This document shows, piece by piece, positions 33,148 through 41,956 of a DNA stretch of 44,578 bases (positions within the stretch are counted from its first letter, which is position 1; every line of letters starts with the position of its first letter). This DNA is from CAZQVN01 sp964596775 (GTDB lineage: Bacteria; Eisenbacteria; RBG-16-71-46; JABDJR01; JAWXBZ01): the NCBI GenBank assembly GCA_964596775.1, contig CAZQVN010000029.1, positions 1-44,578 on the forward strand, given 5' to 3'. The notes under the pieces are model-generated. The model was not told the origin of the DNA and searched no databases. It was given only the letters and a program-made list of their open reading frames with translations. A program made the translations under genes and the position numbers.

Positions 33148-36100
33148 TCACTTCGCCATCACGATCTTCTTCGTCACGACGCGCGGCCCCGCGACCAGCC
33201 TCATGAAGTAGATGCCGGCCGGCGCCGCGCCGCCGTCCCAGCGCACCGACCGCTCGCCGGGCTCCATCTCCTCGCAAGTGAGGTTCGACACGAGCCGGCC
33301 GCTCACGTCGAAGACGTCCACCTGCACCGCGGTGCGGGCGGGCAGGGTGAACGCCAGCGTCACCGCGGCACGGGACGGGTTGGGGTGCGGCGGCCGGACG
33401 CCGAACGCGACCGGTGCAGGTGGCAACTCCGGGTTCGCGGCCGACACCGACTGGATCGTGAAACTCGACGGCTGCGGCACGGCGGTCCGGCCGGCGCCGC
33501 CGGCGTCGCGCGCCACGACCCGCCAGTAGATCGTGACGCCGCCCGGAAGGCCGGACGCATCGCGGGTCGTATCCGCGAGGCCGGTGACCTGGACGAGCGG
33601 CGAGCCGAAAGCCGGGTCGTCGTCGACCGTCAGCTCGTACGTGATCGGGCCGCCGTCGGGATCGGCCGTCGACCGCCAGAGGAACGTGACCATGCCGTCG
33701 GGCTCGGCCGCGCCGGGCGCCGGAGCCACGAGGGCGAACCCGTGCGGCGGCTGGTTGGTGACCGGCGCGGTCGCCCACGCGCGGTACAGAACGTGGTCCG
33801 ACACCTGATCGCCGAGGCCGCCCGGATTGTGGTCGGGCGGTCCGGTCGCGGGATCGAACGGTCCGGTCGCGTCGCCCCACCAGGAACCGACGGCGTTCAC
33901 GGTGATGGCGCTGTTGTTGTTGATGAAACCCGAGCCGGCGTTCGAGTGGATGTCGCACCCGGTCGCGCTCGAAGGGCCGCCCGGCGTGATCGACGCGCCG
34001 TGCGACGTGTTGTTCGTGAGTCGGACGCCGGACAGGTTGGCCGTGTAGTTTCCCTGAAGCCCCGAGCCCGCCGAGTGCGTCGAGCCGCCGCGCGTCCAGT
34101 TCAGGGCGGCGGTTCCGGAGAAGTTGGCGAGGTTCGACCAGCCGGAGCCGCCTCCGTAGCTCACCCAGGTGTCGGTGAAGCTCACCGCCGCGCCGTTGTT
34201 GACGAAGATGGCCGCGAAGTCGCCGGCCGCCGGCGATGTAGCGCTCCCGTCGCCGTTGGTGTCGCCGCCCTGGGCGTCGTTCCTGAGCGACGTGAACCAG
34301 ACCGGATTCTCGGGCGTCCCCGAGGCGATCAGTCGCGCGGCCGCCCCGATCGCCTGCAGCTGCGATGCGAAGTTGAAGAACTTCACGACCGCACCGGCCA
34401 GCACCTCGAGGGAGTCCGCCCCGCCCACGGTGACGGCGTTCACCACGGCGGGGAAATCCTGGGCGGTGGCCCAGGTCCAGCGGCGATCGCTTGATGAACC
34501 GCCCAGCGTGCCGGTCACGAACACGCCGTTCACGCCGTTGCCCGAGCCCGTCAACGTGCCGGGCAGCGATCCGGGGTTGTTCGAGATGCGGATGCCGTAC
34601 CCGGTGTTGCCGTGGCAGGCGATCGCGTCGAGCGATGGCGGAGTCGTGGGGTTGAGCGACAGGCCATCGCCGGCATTGTTGCGGAACTCGAGACCTGCGA
34701 AGGACATCTGCGTGCCGGTCAGGCGGACGCCGTCGGTGGCCGAGTTCCGCGCGCCGCCGCCGTTCCAGTTGACGGCCGCCGCCGCACCGGAGGAGGTGCT
34801 CATCGAGGGCCACCCGCCGCTGCCGCCGTACCCGAACCACGTCTCCGCGAGATCCACCGCGGCGCCGTTGTTCACGTACAGCGCGGTCCAGTCGCCGGCG
34901 GCGGGCGACGAGCCGCCGCCGTCGTCGTTGGTGTCGCCGCCATGGGCGTCGTCGCGGAGCGAGGTGAACCAGACCGGCTCGCTCCCGGTGCCGAGCGTGC
35001 GCACCAGCGCGCCGGCGCCGCTCGCCTGGAGCCACGATCCGGCCACGTCGAACTTCACCACCGCGCCCGCCCCGATCTCGAGAGTGTCCGCGGCGTTGCA
35101 GGTGAGGTTGTGGACGATGTAGGGGAACCCCGGGTTCGCGCCCCATGTCCAGCGCTGGTTCGGGGCGGTGCCGCCGAGAGTGCCGGTCACGTAGACGCCG
35201 CCCTTGCCGTTGCCGACCCCGGTGAACGCGGCGGTCGGGAAGTGCCCCGGGTTCTGGTTGACTCGGATGCCGTAGGTTCCGTTGTGGTTCGCGACCACGG
35301 AGCCGAACACCGGCGGATTCACCGGAGTCAGGGCGAGTCCCGAAGCCGCGTTGTTCGACGCCTGGATCCCGGAGACGAAGATGTCGGTTGCGGTGACGCG
35401 AGCGCCATCGCCGGCCGAGTGGAAGACGCCGCCGTTACCCCCGCCGTTCCAGATCAGCGAGGCCGCGGTGCCCGACGGTGTCCACAGCGATCCGCCGCTG
35501 CCCGCGCCGCCGTAGCGGATGGTGGCGCCCCCCAGGGTGGCCCGGCACTGATCGCCGAGCCACACCGCCGCCCAGTCCCCCGGCGCCGGCGCGGTCGCGG
35601 CGCCGTCGCCGTTGGTGTCGCCGCCGACCGTGTCGTCCTTGAGCGACGTGAGCCACGCCGGGCTCTGGGTCTGGAGCATCGATCCGCTCCCTTCGATGCG
35701 CAACGTCGAGGCCGCTCCTTCGAACTTGACCACGGAGCCGACACCGAGCTCGAGCGTGTCGCCCGCGCCGCAGGTGACGGTGCCGACCACGTAGGAAAGC
35801 TGGCCGGCTCCACCCCACGTCCACTTCCGGTTCGGCGCGGACCCGCCCAGCGTGCCGTTGACGTAGACGGCGTTGCGACCGTTGTTCGCGCCGAGCCACT
35901 GGCCGGGAAACGAGCCGGGGTTCTGGTTGACGCGGACGGCGTAGCCCCCGTTGCGGTTCGCCGACAGTCCGGCGGGCAGACCGAAGTCGGGCGGGTTCGT
36001 CGGGTTCATCTCGAGGCCGTCCTGGACGTTGTCGTCGAACTCGCCGCGGAAGCTGCCGTTGACGAACGAGATCCGCACGCCGTCGTTGGCCGAAAAGAAC

Positions 36101-37230
36101 GAGCCGCCGCCGTCCCACGTCACCGAGTTCAGGACTCCCGATGAAGTGCTCACGTTGGCCCATCCGCCGGCGCCGCCGTACCGGAAGCGCGCGCCGTGAA
36201 GGTCCAGGCCGGCGTCGTTGTTGGCGAACACCGAGATCCAGTCGCCGGGCGCGGGCTGGGTGGCGCCGCCGTCACCGTTGGTGTCGTCGCCGGCATCGTC
36301 CTTGAGGCTCGTGAAGAGGCTGGAGACCAGCGTGCGCAGCAGGCTTCCGGTGCCGGTGACGTGCATTCCTCCGCCCGATCCGAACTTGACGATGGTCCCG
36401 AACCCCAGCTCGAGCGTGTCGGCGTTCGTGACCGTGAGCGTCCCGTTGACCACGTAGGGAACCGTGTTGGAGGGAGAGGGCGGTTGCCATGTCCACCTCC
36501 CGGGCGGCTGGTTCCCGGCCACCACGCCCTCCACGTTGATCGCATCGAACCCGTTGTCGCTCACGGCGAAGTCTCCGGGGAGCGAGCCCGGATTCTGGGT
36601 GATCCGGACCGCGTAGCCGCCGTTGCGGTGCGCCCGGACGCTGCCGAGCGACGGCGCCGTGCCGGGCGTGATCTCCCAGCCATCGCCCGCGTTGTCGCTG
36701 GCCTCTGAACCGGTGATCGAGACGCTCTCGGAGGTGATCCGAACGCCATCCCCCCCCGAGCGGTACGAGCCGCCCCCGGCCATCGAGAACGAGGCGGCCG
36801 CCCCGCTCGAAGTGGCCAGGTTCGCCCAACCGCCTCCCCCTCCGAAGTGGAAGTCGGTGTGGACGAGGTTGACGATCGCTCCGGCGTTCACGAACACGGC
36901 TGTCCAGTAACCAGGCACCGGCGAGCCGCCCGCGGTGTCCGAGTCGGCGGTGAATATGACCGAGTTCGGAAGGGGCCCGGTGCCCTGGGCGTTGAGCGTT
37001 CCGTTCACGATGATCGAGCGGCCGGGCCGCAGACGAACCCGGACGCCGGCATCGATCGTCAGCGCCGTCGCCGGCTGGATGGTCACGTCGCCGGTGACGA
37101 TGTACGGGCTGCCGGCGAGGTTCCAGGTGCCGGACTGAATGCCGGAGACCGGCGTTGCGGATCGGGCGGAAGGGGCGACGAGCAGGGTCGCGGCGATCGC
37201 CGCGGTGATCAGGATCGGGATCGGGTTCAT
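33148..37230 (-). CDS. giant secreted beta-helix-like repeat protein with FlgD-like sorting tail
   Basis: A 1360-residue protein. AAGGAGGAC before the ATG at 37230 fixes the start, followed by a signal peptide (1-26, ending SARSATP). Five repeat units of about 225 residues follow, each with TSLKDD...DTNGDG...PAPGDW (calcium-binding-like Asp/Asn/Gly patch), GGxGGWxxxxTSSGxAxxxxW, an SxxDGVRxT segment, NNAGDGxxxxP and GNxxGGVxVTGTLGGxxxxRxWTW. The repeated short beta-strand segments suggest a right-handed parallel beta-helix (pectate-lyase-like or DUF1565-like), so a polysaccharide-binding or -cleaving role is possible. A fibronectin-III-like domain (about 1170-1270) and a tail starting FGVRPPHPNPSRAAVTLAF and ending KKIVMAK complete it. 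Surface display is inferred. Confidence 0.8.
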   Translation of the reverse strand: MNPIPILITAAIAATLLVAPSARSATPVSGIQSGTWNLAGSPYIVTGDVTIQPATALTIDAGVRVRLRPGRSIIVNGTLNAQGTGPLPNSVIFTADSDTAGGSPVPGYWTAVFVNAGAIVNLVHTDFHFGGGGGWANLATSSGAAASFSMAGGGSYRSGGDGVRITSESVSITGSEASDNAGDGWEITPGTAPSLGSVRAHRNGGYAVRITQNPGSLPGDFAVSDNGFDAINVEGVVAGNQPPGRWTWQPPSPSNTVPYVVNGTLTVTNADTLELGFGTIVKFGSGGGMHVTGTGSLLRTLVSSLFTSLKDDAGDDTNGDGGATQPAPGDWISVFANNDAGLDLHGARFRYGGAGGWANVSTSSGVLNSVTWDGGGSFFSANDGVRISFVNGSFRGEFDDNVQDGLEMNPTNPPDFGLPAGLSANRNGGYAVRVNQNPGSFPGQWLGANNGRNAVYVNGTLGGSAPNRKWTWGGAGQLSYVVGTVTCGAGDTLELGVGSVVKFEGAASTLRIEGSGSMLQTQSPAWLTSLKDDTVGGDTNGDGAATAPAPGDWAAVWLGDQCRATLGGATIRYGGAGSGGSLWTPSGTAASLIWNGGGNGGVFHSAGDGARVTATDIFVSGIQASNNAASGLALTPVNPPVFGSVVANHNGTYGIRVNQNPGHFPTAAFTGVGNGKGGVYVTGTLGGTAPNQRWTWGANPGFPYIVHNLTCNAADTLEIGAGAVVKFDVAGSWLQASGAGALVRTLGTGSEPVWFTSLRDDAHGGDTNDDGGGSSPAAGDWTALYVNNGAAVDLAETWFGYGGSGGWPSMSTSSGAAAAVNWNGGGARNSATDGVRLTGTQMSFAGLEFRNNAGDGLSLNPTTPPSLDAIACHGNTGYGIRISNNPGSLPGTLTGSGNGVNGVFVTGTLGGSSSDRRWTWATAQDFPAVVNAVTVGGADSLEVLAGAVVKFFNFASQLQAIGAAARLIASGTPENPVWFTSLRNDAQGGDTNGDGSATSPAAGDFAAIFVNNGAAVSFTDTWVSYGGGSGWSNLANFSGTAALNWTRGGSTHSAGSGLQGNYTANLSGVRLTNNTSHGASITPGGPSSATGCDIHSNAGSGFINNNSAITVNAVGSWWGDATGPFDPATGPPDHNPGGLGDQVSDHVLYRAWATAPVTNQPPHGFALVAPAPGAAEPDGMVTFLWRSTADPDGGPITYELTVDDDPAFGSPLVQVTGLADTTRDASGLPGGVTIYWRVVARDAGGAGRTAVPQPSSFTIQSVSAANPELPPAPVAFGVRPPHPNPSRAAVTLAFTLPARTAVQVDVFDVSGRLVSNLTCEEMEPGERSVRWDGGAAPAGIYFMRLVAGPRVVTKKIVMAK
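34150..36960 (-). repeat. five tandem coding repeats of about 665-690 bp
   Basis: The GDW/GYW motif recurs near 36906, 36240, 35575, 34885 and 34212 (minus strand), so the period is 660-690 bp. The units are diverged at the base level, which argues for old duplication rather than recent slippage. Confidence 0.7.
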
Positions 37231-37237
37231 GGCAGTC

Positions 37238-37252
37238 CTCCTTTTCAAGGAG
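37238..37252 (-). promoter_or_regulatory. hairpin that can hide the ribosome-binding site of the beta-helix gene
   Basis: In the minus-strand mRNA CTCCTT pairs with AAGGAG around a GAA loop (genome 37252-37238). The AAGGAG is the Shine-Dalgarno sequence lying 7 nt before the ATG at 37230. Only six pairs, so the effect would be modest. Confidence 0.45.
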
Positions 37253-37266
37253 AACAGCCGTAAAAC

Positions 37267-37300
37267 CCGGGCCGAACCGGACAGGTCTCGTCCGGCCCGG
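37267..37300. promoter_or_regulatory. terminator-like hairpin in the divergent region
   Basis: CCGGGC (37267-37272) with GCCCGG (37295-37300), and inside it CGGAC with GTCCG, leave a small bulge and a 7-nt loop. AATTTTT follows on the plus strand (37306-37312) and GTTTTA on the minus strand. It lies upstream of both divergent genes. It could attenuate the minus transcript. The remaining 37301-37480 shows no gene and no clear promoter. Confidence 0.45.
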
Positions 37301-37480
37301 TGCGGAATTTTTCTGCGGGGGGCTGGGAGGACCGCGCGTCGTCCACCGACGGCCGACCTCCCCGACGATTTCCTGTCACCTCCCCGCCCGGTCCGGCGCA
37401 CGCAGGTGCAGGACACCGCCCGGCGGCCCGGTTCCTCGTTCGAGAACCGCCACGGCCGGAAATCCGACCTGGAGGCACCC

Positions 37481-40400
37481 ATGCAGCACCACAGACACTC
37501 TGCGGCCCGCCCGGGCCCGCGTCTCCTGAGCATTGCCCGGCCGGCGGCCGCGGCTGCCCTCGCGGTTGTCCTCGCCTCTCTCACGATGCGGGGTCCCGCA
37601 ACGGATCCCGCCCCGGCCCTGGATACGGGCGGCCTGGAGCCGGCCCGGCAGGCCGCGATTCTCTCCGGGATCGAGCAGCGGGAGTATCACGCCTCGCTCA
37701 CTCCCGAGGGGCTGCAGGCGCCGAACCGGGCCCACAACCTGCGCACCTGGTTCCGCGAGGGGGGGATCGACGTCGTGCCGCGGATGGCGACCGACGACGC
37801 GCCGACCTGGTCGCTCGGCTGGCGGACGACGGGCTGGGGTCGCGGCGGGCGGATCGCCCCCGTCCGCACGGATGGTGTGGCGCCTCATGCCGACGGGGCG
37901 CGGGTCACGTACGCGTTCGATGGCCTGGATGAGTGGTACGAGAACCGCAAGGAAGGTCTCGAGCAGGGATTCACCGTGCAGGCGCGCCCCGCCGGCCGGG
38001 GTCCGCTGGTCGTTGCCGGGCGGTTCGGTGGCGGATTGCGCCCCCGCCTTTCGAGTGATGAGGACGCCGTGGATCTCCTCGATGCCGGCGGAGCCCGGGT
38101 TCTCCGATACGGTGGCCTTCATGTCCACGACGCGGGTCACCGGGAGCTGGCCTCGCACTTCGAACTGGAGGGTGACGACATCGCGATCGTCGTCGACGAT
38201 CGCGACGCGCTCTATCCGGTCACGATCGATCCCCTGCTGACGTCGCCCCAGTGGACCGGGGAGGCGAATCAGAACGCCGCGAGCTTCGGCACGTCGGTGG
38301 CCACCGCCGGCGACGTCAACGGCGACGGCTACTCCGACGTCATCGTCGGCGCGTGGCTCTACGACAACGGCGAGACGGACGAGGGGCGCGCCTTCGTCTA
38401 CCTGGGCTCGGCGGCCGGGCTGCTCCTCGCGCACAGCTGGACGGCCGAGTCGAACCAGGCCGGCTCCGCGTTCGGCTACTCGGTGTCCACCGCCGGCGAC
38501 GTCAACGACGACGGCTTCTCCGACGTGATCGTGGGCGCGTTCCGGTACGACAACGGGCAGACGGACGAGGGGCGGGCCTTCGTCTACCTCGGATCGGCGG
38601 CGGGCCTGAGCCCGACCGCCGTCTGGACGGCCGAGTCGAATCAGGCCGGGGCCGCCTACGGGCTCTCCGTGTCCACCGCCGGTGACGTCAACGGCGACGG
38701 CTTCTCGGACGTGATCGTCGGCGCGATCGCCTACGACAACGGCCAGACCGACGAAGGCCGGGCGTACGTCTACCTCGGGTCGGCGGCGGGGCCGGACACC
38801 GGTGCCGCGTGGACCGCCGAGTCGAACCAGGCGTCCGCCCAGTTCGGCGACTCGGTGGCTCCGGCCGGCGACGTGAACGGTGACGGCTACTCGGATGTCA
38901 TCGTCGGCGCGAGCTGGTTCGACAACGGCGAGTCCAACGAGGGGCGCGCGTTCGTGTATCACGGATCGCCCACCGGACTGTCCCCCACCGCCAGCTGGAC
39001 GGCCGAGTCGAACCAGGCGCTCGCGGAGTTCGGCGCGGCGGTGTCGACGGCCGGCGACGTGAACGGCGACGGGTTCTCGGACGTCATCGTGGGAGCGTAC
39101 GGCTACGACAACGGCCACATGAACGAAGGGCGCGCCTTTGCCTATCACGGGAGCGCCACGGGGCTCGGGCCGACGCACTCCTGGAGCGCCGAATCGAACC
39201 AGATCAACGCGCGCTTCGGGTTCTATCTGGGCAACGCCGGCGACGTGAACGGCGACGGGTACGCCGACGTCATCGTGGGGGCGCACGAGTACGACAACGT
39301 GGAAACCCAGGAGGGGCGCGCGTTCGTCTACCACGGCTCGTCCACCGGCCTGAGCACGGCCGTTGCATGGATGGCGGAGCCCAACCAGAACGACGCGCGT
39401 TTCGGCATCGCCGTGGCCACGGCGGGAGACGTGAACGGCGACGGGTTCTCGGATGTCGTGGTCGGCGCCGACCTGTACGACAACGGCGAGGGCAACGAGG
39501 GGCGGGCGTTCGTGTACCTCGGCTCCGGCGGGGAACCCCATCCGTTCGCCGTCTGGTCTCCCGAGTCCAACCAGGCCGAGGCCCGCTTCGGGGCGGCGGT
39601 CGCGTCCGCCGGCGACGTGAACGGCGACGGGTTTTCGGACGTCATCGTCGGCGCGCCGTCTCTGGACAACGGACAGACGAACGAGGGGGCGGCGTACGTC
39701 TACTACGGTTCCGCGGCGGGCCCGGCGACCACTCCGTCCTGGTCGGCGGAGGGCAACCAGGCGGAGGCACAGTTCGGCTACTCCGTTGCCTCGGCCGGCG
39801 ACGTGAACGGCGACGGCTACTCCGATGTCATCGTCGGGGCGTACCGTCACGACAACGGAGAGGAGGATGAGGGAAGGGCGTACCTGTACCTGGGTTCGGC
39901 AGCGGGACTCGCCGCCACGCCGGCCTGGTTCACGGAGTTCAACCAGGAATTCGGTTACCTGGGCTCTTCCGTGGCCTCCGCGGGCGATGTCAACGGAGAC
40001 GGCTTCTCCGATGTCATCGTGGGTGCGCTGAACTACCCGGGTGGGATCTCCTATTATCCGACCGGGCGCGCGTTCGTCTATCACGGCTCGTCCACGGGCT
40101 TGAGTCCCTCCGCCGCATGGACGGCGGAATCCGGCCAGGGCGAGTCGTACTTCGCCGGTTCCGTCGCCTCGGCCGGTGATGTGAACGGCGACGGGTACTC
40201 GGACGTCATTGTCGGTTGCTCGCGCTACTACGACCCGCCCGACTACTCGGGAAGAGCCTTTGTTTACCATGGCTCCCCGTCGGGCCTGACGGCGAACCCG
40301 GTGTGGGCCGTCGACTCCAACAAGAACGAGTCCTACTTCGGGCACAGCGTCGCCTCGGCCGGAGACGTGAACGGCGACGGCTTCTCCGATGTCGTCGTCG

Positions 40401-41545
40401 GGGCCCCCTTCTACTGCTGTGGAAGGGATTCCATCGGGACGGGTGCCTTCGTGTACCACGGCTCGTCCGGCGGCCTCGGCACGACAGCGGCGTGGAACCT
40501 CCAGCAAGCCCAGGTACGACCCGATTTCGGGTATTCGGTAGCCTCGGCCGGTGACGTGAACGGCGATGGCTTCTCGGACGTGATCGTCGGCGCGCCGCGC
40601 TTCGACGTCACCTCCGAGGACAACGGACGCGCGTTTCTCTACTTCGGCTCCCCGGTGGGCCTCTCCATTCAGCAGGCCTGGGGAGCGCAGTCGATCCAGT
40701 TCGATGCCGAGCTCGGCAACGCGGTGGCCGGAGCCGGTGACGTCAACGGCGACGGCTTCGCCGACGTCATCGTCGGAACGCACCGCTACGACAACGGGCA
40801 GGTGGACGAGGGGCGGGCCGCCGTCTACCTGGGCAACGGAGGAGGTCGCACCGTTCTCCCGCGCCAGCTCCGTACCACCGGAGTCCCCATCGTGGCACCC
40901 GACGGCCGCTCGAACAGCGCCTCCGAATTCGAGCTCCGTGCCACGCTCGTCTCCCTCTACGGCCGCACGAACCTGCAGCTGGAGTACGAGGTGAAGCCCT
41001 ACGGATCCCCGCTCGATGGTTCCGGCACCGGGCTTGGCGGCATGATCGACACGGGCAACGACGGCGCGCTCGATGTCGCGCGGCAGATCTTCGGTCTCAC
41101 CGGCGATACGCGGTATCACTGGCGCGTCCGCGCCCGGTACGACATGGTGAAGACGCCGTTTCAGCCGCGCGGCCCATGGGTGCGCATCCCGCTGGGGGGC
41201 TGGAACGTGGCGAGCCTCAGGACGGCGCCCGCGACCAGCGGCGTGGAACTCCGGCCGGAGCCCGGCCCGGTCGCCCGGCTGGGACCGCCGGCCCCCAATC
41301 CGTTCCGGGCCCGCTCCCGGCTCGACTACACGCTCCCCGAGCGGGGGGCGGTGACGCTGGCCATCCATGATGTCTCGGGCCGCAAGGTCCTGACCCTCGT
41401 CGATGAAGTACGGGACGCGGGGGGTCACACGACAACATGGGACGGCCGCGGAGAGGGATCGAAGACCCTGCCCGCGGGGGTTTACTTCGCGCGGCTCCAG
41501 TTCGGCGGGCGCGTCGAAACGCGGAAGATGGTTCTGACACCCTGA
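37481..41545 (+). CDS. giant secreted FG-GAP protein (fourteen repeats) with FlgD-like sorting tail
   Basis: A 1354-residue exported protein. GGAGG (37470-37474) precedes the ATG; the hydrophobic segment at about 15-36 serves as the signal peptide. Residues about 45-255 form an N-terminal domain (HNLRTWFREGGIDVVPR, then YAFDGLDEWYENRKEGLEQG and VDLLDAGGARVLRYGG) seen at the front of large surface beta-propeller proteins. Fourteen FG-GAP repeats of about 62 residues cover about 260-1120, each FGxSVxTAGDVNGDGxSDVIV and GRAFVYxGSxxGL, with the calcium-binding D-x-N-x-D-G loop. This is enough for two seven-bladed propellers. An Ig/Fn3-like domain (about 1140-1255) and the tail GPPAPNPFRARSRLDYTLPE, ending RKMVLTP, follow. 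Surface adhesion or polymer binding is the likely role. Confidence 0.85.
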   Translation: MQHHRHSAARPGPRLLSIARPAAAAALAVVLASLTMRGPATDPAPALDTGGLEPARQAAILSGIEQREYHASLTPEGLQAPNRAHNLRTWFREGGIDVVPRMATDDAPTWSLGWRTTGWGRGGRIAPVRTDGVAPHADGARVTYAFDGLDEWYENRKEGLEQGFTVQARPAGRGPLVVAGRFGGGLRPRLSSDEDAVDLLDAGGARVLRYGGLHVHDAGHRELASHFELEGDDIAIVVDDRDALYPVTIDPLLTSPQWTGEANQNAASFGTSVATAGDVNGDGYSDVIVGAWLYDNGETDEGRAFVYLGSAAGLLLAHSWTAESNQAGSAFGYSVSTAGDVNDDGFSDVIVGAFRYDNGQTDEGRAFVYLGSAAGLSPTAVWTAESNQAGAAYGLSVSTAGDVNGDGFSDVIVGAIAYDNGQTDEGRAYVYLGSAAGPDTGAAWTAESNQASAQFGDSVAPAGDVNGDGYSDVIVGASWFDNGESNEGRAFVYHGSPTGLSPTASWTAESNQALAEFGAAVSTAGDVNGDGFSDVIVGAYGYDNGHMNEGRAFAYHGSATGLGPTHSWSAESNQINARFGFYLGNAGDVNGDGYADVIVGAHEYDNVETQEGRAFVYHGSSTGLSTAVAWMAEPNQNDARFGIAVATAGDVNGDGFSDVVVGADLYDNGEGNEGRAFVYLGSGGEPHPFAVWSPESNQAEARFGAAVASAGDVNGDGFSDVIVGAPSLDNGQTNEGAAYVYYGSAAGPATTPSWSAEGNQAEAQFGYSVASAGDVNGDGYSDVIVGAYRHDNGEEDEGRAYLYLGSAAGLAATPAWFTEFNQEFGYLGSSVASAGDVNGDGFSDVIVGALNYPGGISYYPTGRAFVYHGSSTGLSPSAAWTAESGQGESYFAGSVASAGDVNGDGYSDVIVGCSRYYDPPDYSGRAFVYHGSPSGLTANPVWAVDSNKNESYFGHSVASAGDVNGDGFSDVVVGAPFYCCGRDSIGTGAFVYHGSSGGLGTTAAWNLQQAQVRPDFGYSVASAGDVNGDGFSDVIVGAPRFDVTSEDNGRAFLYFGSPVGLSIQQAWGAQSIQFDAELGNAVAGAGDVNGDGFADVIVGTHRYDNGQVDEGRAAVYLGNGGGRTVLPRQLRTTGVPIVAPDGRSNSASEFELRATLVSLYGRTNLQLEYEVKPYGSPLDGSGTGLGGMIDTGNDGALDVARQIFGLTGDTRYHWRVRARYDMVKTPFQPRGPWVRIPLGGWNVASLRTAPATSGVELRPEPGPVARLGPPAPNPFRARSRLDYTLPERGAVTLAIHDVSGRKVLTLVDEVRDAGGHTTTWDGRGEGSKTLPAGVYFARLQFGGRVETRKMVLTP
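38270..40830 (+). repeat. fourteen tandem coding repeats of about 186 bp
   Basis: The GGCGACGTGAACGGCGACGG-type segment recurs from about 38310 to 40740, once per roughly 186 bp. Copies are highly similar around the calcium loop and diverge elsewhere. Copies 10 to 13 depart from the DNGxxxEGR consensus, and these have the most distinct sequence. Confidence 0.8.
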
Positions 41546-41571
41546 TCGACGATCCGGATGGGCCGCCCCAC

Positions 41572-41655
41572 TTACCGCATCTTCACGATCTTCCGCGGGT
41601 CGACCTCGTCCACGCCGGTCGTCCGCACGAAGTACACCCTCCGGATGGATCCGGA
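41572..41655 (-). pseudogene. relic of a C-terminal sorting tail
   Basis: The last 27 codons before a TAA at 41572 read RRVYFVRTTGVDEVDPRKIVKMR at their end. This matches the GVYFxRLxxGxxxxxRKIVxxx ending of the three tailed proteins in this window. The frame continues upstream only to 41823 as a Ser/His/Ala-rich stretch with no signal peptide or FlgD-like Trp-Asp-Gly strand. So this looks like the 3' end of a gene whose body was deleted. It converges on the large FG-GAP gene, as if a neighbour had been lost. Confidence 0.5.
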
Positions 41656-41956
41656 AAACGCAGTGAAATCTTCACCATGCGTATGCGCATGGCACTCGGA
41701 ACTCCAGAGGGCCCCTGACGGAATCGCGCTTAAATGACGGGAATGCGGGATCGGGGCTATTGCAACGGCTCGCTGGGGTTGGCATAGCCGGCATGAAAAT
41801 GCGGCGGGGAGTGGTCGTTGCAATACATCGTGATGACGACTCCAAGAAAAAACGACTTATCTCGGGCACCCGGCCCCCTCCCGGACGGGAGGTTTGCTCA
41901 GAAGCCTGGCACAGGATTCTCGGCCCTTCACAGTTCCCTGTTCCGGGCTGCCCGCG
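41656..41956. other. intergenic stretch without a recognisable gene
   Basis: About 300 bp between the relic tail and the secreted protein gene at 41957. It is less GC-rich than its surroundings and has short open frames in several phases, none with a ribosome-binding site or family resemblance. It is probably the decayed remainder of the gene whose tail lies at 41572. Confidence 0.4.

Noticed and set aside
31370..35146. A 1258-codon minus-strand frame joining the kinase antisense with the beta-helix region.
   Set aside because: It spans two real genes in different contexts and the terminator between them; low-complexity Arg-rich product.
38270..40830. CRISPR-like or satellite repeat array.
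   Set aside because: The period (about 186 bp) is in frame, the repeated part encodes a calcium-binding loop, and there are no short identical direct repeats with unique spacers.
37376..41428. A 1350-codon minus-strand frame opposite the FG-GAP gene.
   Set aside because: Its repeats are only the antisense image of the FG-GAP repeats; Val/Arg/His-rich and motif-free.
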